Shown: positions 1 to 11,600 of the stretch, piece after piece
Numbering within the stretch: the stretch's first letter is position 1
How the letters are laid out: each line of letters starts with the position of its first letter
From: Elysia crispata
Taxonomy: Eukaryota; Mollusca; Gastropoda; Plakobranchidae
Assembly: GCA_033675545.1 (NCBI GenBank)
Contig: JAWDGP010006588.1
Coordinates: forward strand, 30,001 to 94,000
Direction of reading: 5' to 3'
DNA length: 64,000 nucleotides
The notes under the pieces: generated by a model
The model's database searches: none
What the model saw: only the letters and a program-made list of their open reading frames with translations
What the model was told of the DNA's origin: nothing
Position numbers and translations under genes: made by a program

Positions 1-2538
1 GTCCTTACACTACTAAGACTATAGATCTAGCGTCTTTATTGTACCAATATCTTGCATAGTCAACCTTGCATTCGAATGTGATGAAAATTTTCCAACACAT
101 GAACCGTAAGAGATTGTATTATATATTGAAGGTACATACTCTTGATCTAGATTCTAGATCTAGATCTAGATCTATCTAGATTTCTTTCTAGACTCAATCA
201 GAAGGTAGAATCTAGAGTATAGATCTAGGCCTACCTTTAGACTCTAGATTCTTAGTAGATTCGTTTGCGTTATCAAGATATATCAAGCTAACCAAGTGCA
301 GACATAATCTAGATTCACGACCAAAATCAATCCAGAATTATAAGGTTTGTAAGTAATGATGCAATCTAGTCTAAATGTAGACATTGGATCGAGATCTTGA
401 CCTATGCCTGGGACACGAAAAAGTCGGTAGGCCTATACAATAGATCTAGACTCTAGATCTAAATACCAATTAATAATATTTAATAATACAGTATAGATCT
501 AGATTATATCTACATTTAAAGTCAAGTGAACATTATTTTTAGTGAATATTTAAGTTCAGTCCCACTTTCTCAGGATGTGAAAATATTTTATCAATTTGAG
601 ACAATAATGTACTTCAAATTTGTGTTAGGACTCTAGGAGCTATCTAGAATCTAGATCTAGATATACACAAGATGTTAAATTGTGGGATTGAAAGTTTGTT
701 TGATTTTATCATAAAGTTATGCTGATCAGACTTGGTATGTGATTTGACTATTTTCCATCGGTAAGCTCATATTGTAGGCTTAATTAATTGCGATATATAT
801 GTTCATTCAATAGTCTCCAAGGTCTGTGTTCACCTTTACGGTTCTTTCACTCTCAACAATATTTAAGAGCGGGGATTGTCGCAAGTGCCATCCAATGAAA
901 GAAGGTGATATAGAACTTAGAAGTAGGCCTATTACTTAGTATATAAACCAGTACACGTGCTACATTGAAGGAAGTTTTCAGAGGAGAAACACTCCTTGAG
1001 CAAGTATTTAGCCCCTAACGGTACTCAAACTCAGGGAGCAGATCATGCTTGGGTCATAACTCCTTGATGCCAGCCAGCTATTTTTTTTCCAAATCCCTTA
1101 GAATTTGAATCTGGATGGTTGGAATTCAGATAAATAAATCCATCATTGGATATTTTTGGTTGTTTCATCTACATATAAAACCTTTGTTTTTTTTCTTGTC
1201 ACATGTAAGGAAAGTTCCTCCATTACCTTTTTGCTTCAAGATGATTGCCCAATTCTGGAAAATTTGGGAAACTTTCTGATTGTCATCACCATTCAATAAA
1301 TCTTGTCTTGTGATACCAATCGATGTAAATATTGTTTTGTTCATTCAGATATTGTAATTACGTCAGCTCATTATTCTTTTGTAAAACCATGTCTAATCTG
1401 GATTTCTCAAATTAGGACACTAAAGATCATTTATCTCGTATCATTTCTCTATTCCTCTAGTATTTTTTGACTTAAGTATTGAGTCCTTCACTACAAGATT
1501 TAAAATTGATTTTATTTCTTGTCTGGTTGATAGTCAGGTAAAGTTGCGTGTCCTCTGCACAATTAAGCAAAGCCTAAGTTAGCCTTTTATGCAAATTAAG
1601 TAGTTTTTGTTAGTCAAGAGAGATATTTGCCAGGCTGCAGAATTTTGTTGTGTGCATGTTCTTTTAGGTATACAGCATAATAAGAAGGCATGGTCTGACT
1701 TCAGGACTCAGTGTTCTCTTTGCAAATCCATAGTATGCACCCAAAATTTTGCTGTTCTCCTTGATCTTTCCTTTTTATATGTCCTGTATAGTATGTAGAG
1801 TTAATATACTTCGATCGAACACATGTATCTCTATAGGCCTTAAAATTTAAAATAAAATAAAAAAAAATACTAAAGCTATCAATGTGCACACTCGATCTAG
1901 TTGTAACTTCTGTTAGAGCACAGTAGAATAGAAGAAGGATGACTCATAGACACAAGTAGGTCAACAGGTCTAGCGCAGTGGACATGGGTAGTTTTAGTCA
2001 GAGTCAAACAACGTGATCATGTGCTTTTTAGCACATTGTAGTATTTACAAGATATGGCAGTGGGCATGTTGTCTAGTGTAAGATTGAAAAAAAAAATCCT
2101 CACTCTTTGTCTGATTTAAATTACAAAAAAAAAATTAAAAAAATCTACCTTGAGTGAGGCTGTTAAATCTGTGAAACTACACTTTCAAATGTTTCAGATC
2201 TCTGTATGTAACAATTTGCTTTTGCCAGTTTCTTGCAGGCTCTCAGTTTAAATGTTTAATACATTATCAAGCATTTTTTCAATAATGAAAAGTTTTTTTT
2301 TATTATGAAAAAATTGCTCTTTCTATAATAAACAATTTATCCTAAACATCACACATCATTAATAATATATTGATGAAAAAATTTGTTTCTGAACAGGTAA
2401 TGTGATCTCATCAAAAGATAAACGTGCAGGCTAAAGTGCTACAAGCTCCAGCTTTAATTACATGACTCACCATTAATCTTCCTAATAGTGCTCTATATAT
2501 TTTGTGCCGGTTGAGCCCAAAGCAATATTATTCGGGAT
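1..2538. other. 5' flank of Sec24AB, TCTAGATC-rich
   Basis: No coding sequence is visible. Positions about 130-250, 430-510 and 640-665 are dense in overlapping CTAGATCTAGA words. I could not identify a TATA box or a convincing 5' UTR exon. A possible acceptor (CTGAACAG near 2395) precedes the exon 1 ATG, so an upstream leader exon is possible. Confidence 0.5.
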
Positions 2539-2605
2539 ATGGAAGGCAGTGGTCAGCCGCAAAAAAATCCCCAAGATCTTGGCAGTATGAATTATTCTAT
2601 TGCAG
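2539..2605 (+). CDS. Sec24AB: Sec24AB exon 1 (start codon)
   Basis: Starts at ATG 2539 and encodes [20 protein letters not shown] plus I and A, then a split codon. The donor GCAG|GTAAAT at 2606 is good. No homology supports this short exon; support comes from the phase 1 match to exon 2 and the clean donor. Confidence 0.75.
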
Positions 2606-5600
2606 GTAAATTCCATTATCTTACTCATGGGTTGCTCTATTAAACTATTAAAAGCAATAACAGGCCTTCTACCTTTTCTTTAGTTTAAATTACTTGAAAG
2701 AATAATTTTATAATCTCATCTGTTAAGAAAAAACCTCTGGACACTCAGAGAAGGTTTATCAAATTAGGAAATCTCTCACTTACTTTTCTTCTGCATTTTC
2801 TCTATGTCAGTGCAGTACATTGAGAGTGTAATGGCTTCTACAGGTTAGCAATTTAGAATCAGATCCTCTGGTTTGCTATTGCAGCTTTGCCACTGATCGT
2901 GGCTGTCTAGAAGTATTTTAAAGTAGATTATCTTATTTTAAATTTCAACAAACAGAATAGACAGCTTTATAACATTTGAAACAATTTACACTTTTGTCTT
3001 GTTTGTAATTGATCCAAATTCTATTGTAACTGAACTCTTTAAAAAAGCAGGGATTTTACTTTACTTATTTAAAATTATGAACATCACTGTTGTAGCTCAA
3101 CTGTTTAAAAAAGCATGAGGTTTAGTAATTTAAAATTATGAACACCTAAAAGATTTTGCTCATAAATTATTTTCATTTTAATCCAGCAGGCCAGACCAAA
3201 ATTCCCAATTTTGTCCCGAATGGACCTGTCAGTGGTGCCACACCCTTCAGTCACTGGTCTGGGGACTCAAACAGAATGCAAACTGCAGGAAACATCAATG
3301 GTTACATGCCACATGGACATGTGTCATCAGTGGCAAATACAAGTGTGGGAGGTCCAATTAATAACTTCAGACAATCTTTTCCAACAGCGACCTCTACACA
3401 GCCTCTACCTGTGAATGGATCAAAAGCCTCCCACAATTATTCTCTCCCTCCTACAATGGGTCCTCAACAAATTCCTGGTAACAATTTGCCTGGCACTCAA
3501 TCAAGACCTCCGCCTCAAATTCCTTTACCTGGAGCACTCCCCTCGTTATCTGTGACATCTAATACCTCAAACCAAGGATTCATATCAAATTTTGATAATA
3601 GGACTAGTAAGTATTAAAAAGCTGATTTTTCAATGCTTCCTTTTACTTTATTACAAATTGTATTTTATCTTGCTGTTATGAATGAAAACATTCGTCATTT
3701 ATCTTACTGAATACTTTAAAGTTTTGATTTCTTCTCTGTCTAAAGCATGAGCATTCATGGATAACAGCATTAATGTGTTGCATGCAAATCTGATTTGTAA
3801 ACTTTTTTTGCTTCTTGCACCATAGGTTTATGCTTGATTTTACTTTTGAAGAATAGAGACTAATCTTGAATAGACTTGAAGGAAATGCACACTTTGTGTA
3901 TAAATTTCATTCTTTAATTTGCATGCTTGTATGTACTAACATGTGCTTGTGTTTAAAGTCTTCAATAGAAAAGGAAATTTTTTTTCAATGTGATTCCAAT
4001 AATGTGCTGTTTTTTTTTTAAAATAAAAACCAACAAACTAAATTCCAAACACCTCCCTTCAAGCAGGTCGACCTAATGAGTTGCCAGTGCCTTTCCATGG
4101 GCAGGGACAATATTCACACCAAGTTAATCCCCTCATGCAAAAGACACCTATTCAAACTCCTGGCAACTCAGGTAATCAAAAAACATTTGATATTGAAAGC
4201 CTCATTTTTGCAAGTTATCCAATTTTTATATGTAGAATGGTCTGGAAAATCCAGCTTGAGTTCTATTTTCCCTAACTACAGGCAATAAGGTTTTTAGAAT
4301 GAACAGGAAACAATAGCCTCTAAAAATGTGAAAAAGATATTCTTAAAGATAAAAAAAACTTCAGTACAAACAATACACACATATTTTTTTGTTTTGTTTC
4401 TCAATGTCTGTGATTAAAATTTAAAAGCTCAGTTTGAAAATCCTTAATTTATCTAGGATTATTGGAAAAACTATGGTTTTCTGAAATAATTTTATATGGA
4501 CGCAACTGAGTTAAGTGCGGAAACAATTCAGGTAAATTCAAGACTGCTGTTACACTTGTAAATTACACATGACATCAGTGCCTATACAAATGATATTTTT
4601 AAGGATAAAATCCTGTAAACAGTCAGGTGTGATATATTGCATAGGGAGGTGGGGTCTACTTTGGCAGTGAAATCATAATTTTTAATGCATTATATCTCAT
4701 TTAATCTACAATTATTATCATCTAAGAGTTACAATAGCAGCAGAGAGGGCAAAAGAAAAGTATAAAAAATTGTGAAAAGTTTTTTTCCTATCACAATTTT
4801 CAGCTTCCCTATTTTTTTAGTTTGTTTCCCAGGGTGATTTTAAATTTTTTTAATATCTACAGAACCAGATGATGAATTTTTAGAAAGATCAGCTTATTAG
4901 AAAATAGAAAGTATGTTCTGTCTTTATAGAAAATTTAATGTCCATTCATCCATGGCACAACTAAAACATTATAGTGTTGTGATTTTTCAAAACCTCTCAT
5001 TCTTTTGACAGTATAGAAATTGATAGAGGCATTATAAAGTCAGCAAAGTTACGGCAATTAAGTATTAATGGAATAAAGATGTCTCTGTATAAACTTAATA
5101 TTAGTATATGCATGAACTCTATTATAAAAAAAAAAAAGGTGGAAAATTCGAAGGTGAAACTAAGGCAGAAAACAAAGCAAAACAGATACCACCTAACAAC
5201 ATCTGTATACTTCTTCAGCTTATTATTTGATTTTTGACACCATTATTGTAATAGTAAACTTGGCTTAGCTATGAACTAAACATGAAATAATGCCTCTGAA
5301 CCGTGTATGGATACAGAAAATTAATGTTGTGCAAGCCAGTTTATGGGACAGATAAAATGCCTCACATATCTTGAGCTTCAAGCCTAACCTTAATAGATTG
5401 AAGTATTTCTGTACCTTTTCAACCAAATTGCTTGCCTTGTCCAATCAACAAGATGTTAAATGTATGCAAGATATAGGCCTATCCGTCACTTACAAGATAA
5501 AAGCTTCAAGGGTGTGAGGAAGTAAAACAAGGCATGAAACAGGCCTAGATACTCATTGATTCTCCTCCATATCTACATATTCTTCTAGCCATTGTTTTGA

Positions 5601-8600
5601 GATAGCTCAAGGAGCTTGAAAAGAGGGCGATCCCTTTGTTTTCTGAATTAAACGAGAACTAGATGTCAAAGACATAAAGTTAAGGAAAATACCTTAAAAA
5701 TATAGAACAACGCGACAATGCTGCTCATTGTCTAAGAAACGGTAAGTGAACTTGAAGATTGTGCTAGCCTCCATGGAAGCCCCTTGGATATAACCATTAA
5801 GGAATTACAATGCGGTACTTGCTTGTGGAGAAAAACAAAACAATTTTAATTATCTGTATTTTCTTCAGAATGGTTTACATAGCAGATTTTTTGACTTTAA
5901 AAAATAATTTAGAACTAGCCGTATATATTATGAGTCTTTCTGATACATATGAGTATGCAGTGAATACCTTGAATATATCTTTCTCTCTTAAAACACCAGC
6001 TGAACATGCTTGGAGGAGGAGTGCATAGAATTTATCATCAAGCTTTTAAAAAAATGCAGGAAAGATTAGAAATGAACTAGAAAGACTGGTTTTCATAATT
6101 TTAAAAAGTGTCATCTTCAGATTACTCCTAGCTTTAACACAGGGCTAAATTGGAAGGAAGATTACTGAATAAGAATAGGCATGCATTATGAACAGATGAT
6201 AATGGTTATAGTAATAATTTGCTAACTGAGTTACATGCCTGCAAATCACCTTGAAAAGCAGAGCTATCTCATTTAAAATGTCTGAGACAAATTTTTTAAG
6301 TATTTTAATTGTGGCTCAAAGCGTAAACATGAATATACTTGAAGTGACAGTGCAAGTGTAGCTGAACAAACTTCTTCCTCTCATAACATCAGATTGAATA
6401 CATTAATCGACTAAATAGTTGATATAGAATAAAGACAAAATCAGAATGAATATTTTTATTCAAATAATTCAAATCTATTGTATTAAACATTGTCTTTTTT
6501 TTTAAGTTAATTCATTTTGTTTTAAATTCACACCTTACTCCCTTTCAGGCCCACTTTAAGACACACTTCTTTTTTCAAAACTCAGTATTACTATTCATCT
6601 ATTTATTTTTAAATGAACAAGAATGCATTGGAATAATGTGTCCATTTAGATCACAAATTAGGAGGCACAGACCTCTATAGTTTCAGTTAGTGTGCAAGGA
6701 AAATAACCTCTCGTGATTCACATTAAGATAAGACGCTTATGGTTGCACTAGCCTTCTGCCTGGCTCAACAAAAAGGCGCTTCAGGAACGCCATGCTTTCT
6801 AATAGATTCTTGAGATTTTTTCGTTGCAAATTTTTTTTGTGTTTCACAAAAATCTTGTGCCTATTAGAACTGGGGGAAGGGGGAGGGGGGTAGTGGTTAA
6901 CAGAAATGCAATTTCAGGAATTGCACACATTCCATCACTGGTCTCCTCTCTACTAGGGCTAGCCTTCTTCCCATTCACTGGCCACGCAGACACCCGCCAT
7001 GCTGTGTTATTTAAAGTGATCTTGATCCAGATCACACTTTACACAACACAAATTTATTCACTCTTGTTTCAAAATAACGGGAAAAAAATGCAAAATTCTT
7101 AACCACACTGTAAGAAACGCGATGGATTCATCGTGACCAATAACAGACCACCAGTTTTTATAACATGAATTCTAGAACTTGTTTCCGGAAGTCGGATAAA
7201 GTCGACCTTTTTTTTTTGGTCCCAAGGTGTTTTCTTTAAGTGGATTCCACCGCAGGGAGGGGGGGGCTTGCATTTGTGCATGTGATTCCATTTTATTTCG
7301 CAATATACATGTTCATGATATATATAGCTTGCTATTGTAGCTTAAGTATTGTCATATTCTTAGCCTCCCCCCCCTCTGTTAGTCATGTGCATTGTTTTTA
7401 TTACCTTATTATATGAGTCACAAACTAATGAAGCAAAAGGAAAGAATTTTCTTCTCTCCATAGTTGAATTTCTTTATTTTATTACAAGTGGTTGTGACTC
7501 ATGAATTTATCAACTTATGACAATCATCGATTCACAAAAAAAGAAAGAAATTGATTGTTGAAATTGCTACATATTATTTTATCTCTTTAAGTTCACGATG
7601 AGAAAGATGAATTTGATTTTCAAATTTCACACCCAGTAGAGACTAAGTAGTTTATTTAAACACTTCTGTTCAACCCCCCCTCCAAAAATAAAGTGAAAAG
7701 AATTTTTTTTATTGCGCAATAAAGTTTTGGAGATTGAATAAGTCCCAAATAATATTGCTCATGGTTTTATGCGAGAACAAATACTATTTGCCACGCCATC
7801 AATCTTCTTTCTGGAAAAACAAAAAATTTCATTTATTGCTCAACACATTTGAACTTGGCCCTTTCCTGTAAATTCTGAATATTGGGAAAAGATTAGCAAT
7901 ATTTCACTACAAGTCACTAAATTTTAACTTGGCAATCAAGACTATAAATATTGGTTCTTAGAAAAAAATTAAAAAGTTCAGATTTTGATATATTGGAGAC
8001 AGTAATGTTATTAATAAAAAAAAAAACCAACATGAAAGGTAAACATTTGATAAATTTTTCATTTATCACCTAATTGATGTTGTTCTGCATATTTCCAGAA
8101 CCTTCATCAGAAAAATCATCTCGGGGTCCATCTCCTGTTTCTGGTTCAACCATAGATGCTTTAGAGAGTCAGTTTACCCCAGGCCATGGTATTTAAAATT
8201 TCATCTTTTCATTTCTTTTTTTTTTTTTTAAACTAAATTTGTGTTGCGTAAATTTTTCTTGTAAAATAGAACAATTTATATACTTTAGAAGGTTTTTAAA
8301 AATGTGAATAAACATTTGAATTTTCATTTCTGCCTTCTTTCTTTTTTTTCAAATAGGCGATTGTGTCTGAATATCTCTGGTGAACTGATATATTTTAAGT
8401 ACAGCCTTTGAAATTCATCTAAATATAGCTTGGTCAATATCAGTGTTGGTTAAGTGTATGAAAAAAAAAGTAAATTGAAACAGTAAAACTAAAAGGTTTG
8501 CCTTATATTAATAATTTTAAGCGATGTGAATACTACTTTTATACCATGGAGCTTTTTAATAAGTAATTGGATTTTTTGTAAACCAATGAAAATAATCCTC

Positions 8601-11600
8601 TCAGTTGCTTTTTGATTTTCTTAATGCTGAAGGAGTTTTCTTGTCTCTGAATTGCTGAAAAAGTAAAAATACTAAGAAATAAATTTTATCTATTTCTATT
8701 ATGTAATGGTTTAAAAGTTTCTTCAATTGGTGCAAGAAAAAAATTAAGACTTAAAGAGAATGATCATTCCCATGGATTTTAATGATCTATACATGTCTAG
8801 TTTTAGCAATTAAAGAAAAAAAAAAACAATCTTACAGACGTCTAAGATCAAAAAGAGGAAAATATAGTGTGTGCTTCATCTAATGGCACACAGCTAGTTT
8901 ATGTTACAAGTTTTAAGTATTTTGTCATATGCCTCTGAATCTTAGGTTTAAAATAATACATCAATATTATTGGCTTAAACCATATTGCAGTGTTGTATGT
9001 TCTAAAAATGTACAGTAGGCATGATCAGAGTTGTATGAAATTTATCACATTTAAGTTTAAGAGTCTAGTAAAGTTTGGTAGGAATTTTTCGCACAATATA
9101 GTGCAGACAGACTTTTTCATTATTTACTTTTTTAGTTGAGGAAAACTATGAGGAATTGACTTTTCCACCTTTTTTTTATTTATATAGGCGCATCGTCACC
9201 ACAGTTCCCCTTGAATAGAGGCAGTCCTCTTTCTGGGAGTCCTCTGCCATCTACATCACCTTCAGGAACTCCTCCTAGAGTGTCACAGCCTCAGCCTCAG
9301 CCTGGTCCAAGTGGTTTGCCACCAAGAATGGCTGCACCCTTTCAGTTCACACAACCTCCAATACCTGGTCATCAACACCAAGGTCATCCTGCAGCAGAGG
9401 CATATACAGCACAGCACCAGTCTAGATTTGGACCACCTCCACCTATGTTGGCTTCCAGTGTACCAAGAAGCTCTGCTCCAGCACCCCCATCTGAAATGTT
9501 ACCTGGGAGCAACCATCAAGCTCCTCCTGTTAGAGGCAGTACTCCTCATCAGTTCTATTGGTCATCTCCACCCTCTAGCTCTGTAGGAGCCCCTCAGCCT
9601 CCAGCTTCAAATAACCAGGGGTTTTCACCAGGTTCAATATCAAACACGCCTATGCATTCAGTAAACTCAAATCCCAGCAATACTCCTGTTGCTTCAAGTG
9701 CTGGCATGCCCCCAGTGGCCTCAAGCCTATCAGGCTTTCCTCCAACTTCAAACACTTCAAAGTTTCCCCCATCCTCAAACACATCAGGATTTCCCCAGTT
9801 ATCCAACGCACCTGGTTTACCTCTGGTTTCAGGTCCAATCCCTGCTATGCCAAGGTTTCCACCAGCCCCGGCTTCAACAGGTGGAGGTTTACCACCGCCT
9901 CCAACATCAAGTGCCCCAGGTTTCCCGCCTGCTGCTTCAAATGCACATAGATATCCTCTACCGCCAACATTGGCCTACTCTGGCTATCCTCGCCCCCCAG
10001 CTAGCGGTGGCAGTAGCCCACTCCCCCCTCCCACTTCTAGCCCTTTTGGCTACCCCAATCCTCCTCCACCATCTAATGCTGGAGGTGTTCGCCCCCCTTA
10101 TGGTTCGAACATTTCAGGTTTACCTCCTCCTGTTTCTCAGGTCGTAGGTCAAATGGGCCCAAGCCCTCCAGGAATACCCTATGGAGCCATGGTATGTTAG
10201 GGAATTAAACTTTAATTTTTCCTCTGTCAGAAAACCCAACCATTTTACTGAGATGTTCATCTTTCTTTGGCTTTATCTGGCGTTCCAGATAGTAGTTTTC
10301 TTTCGAAAGGAAAGATCCTGAGGTTTTTTTTCACCCAATTTTTGTGTTTAAAAAAAATCAGCCATGCAACATTTAGCAGGAACTTTACTGGCATCGCTCT
10401 GAAATCTGATGCAAAAATTCTGAAAATCAAGTCCAAATTTCAGGGGTGGGACTTGCTTCGGTTTTATCGTAACTCCGATCTTTTGTATCTTATCTTCAGC
10501 CTTATTGAAGGATCAGAAGATTGCAGCCAATTGAAGCTCTGAAATGTAACGAAAAAGAAAAAGCTCAATCTGTTAAGAGTGGTCTTATCAAGTTCAAGAT
10601 GGCTGGCTTTAAACAAGATAAGCAACAATCTTCATATTTGCGAACCCAGTTCTTTATTTCTATTGTAGTTTGTTGGACTTTAGGTCAAAGCTGTAGAAAA
10701 TGGAACCATCTACATGTAGAAGAGTAGATCTAGGCTTAATACAAGTAAATTGGATTATTGGATTGCCTCAGTCTAGGGCTAGGTTCATGAACATTTATTG
10801 GCTTTCAGAAATAGCTTACTGGAAAACAAGCTAGACTGCTATAAGCTTAATGACACGTGCAGTGGACAAAATCTAAAGTTCTCACAATCATTTGGCACAA
10901 TTCACTCTATTCAGTTCTTTCTTTTAATTTCAAAGAGTCCATTGTCTTTACTCTTATGTCTGAGTTGATCATGTTGGATAGTTTGATCTTGCATGTGTCT
11001 TCATTAGGTGTGTACTTACTTAGATGGTTGATTATTCAAAGAAGAAGTTCATGTTTTTTTTTTTTAACCTCTAGTTCCATCCCTGCAAATTGTGGATTTA
11101 GATTTTAGGGGCAACTGCTTTTATTTCAATTTTGTTAATACAGGGAAGAGAATCTCCCGTTAATTTATGGAATTCTGTATATTTTGAACAGCCTCCATAA
11201 ATCCTGTCCTTCTGCCAGGCGGAAATTTTAATCCTTAAAGTTGTACGTCTGTAAATGATACAGATATGACATATTTCTTATATTCTTATTTATACTTTGA
11301 ATTCCAATATCGAGATTGGCATTGTAGTGGAAACTATCCAAAATATTGGTGCCGTTGAGTTGTTTACTTTATCATATATTCGTCTGAAAACTTAACTTTG
11401 TGGGGGGGGGGGGGGCGGTGGGCAAGATTATCTAAATCTACATCTAGTCGATTATTAATATCGATGAGAAATCGTGAGTAGAGTTAGAATCTAGATCTAG
11501 ATTAAATTATGATCCTATTATCGACACCAGGCATGACATGACACGTGACTATTATTAAGATCAATGGAAAATCCTAAGTAGAGTAAGAATCTAGATGGGG

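Noticed and set aside
1965-2010. tRNA-like words (TAGCGCAGTGGACATGG)
   Set aside because: No B box and no paired acceptor stem; probably chance.
6824-7102. 92-codon plus-strand ORF and its minus-strand partner (6844-7035) in intron 3
   Set aside because: They lie in a GC-richer patch that reduces stop codons on both strands. No domain, and no splice signals that fit Sec24 phase.
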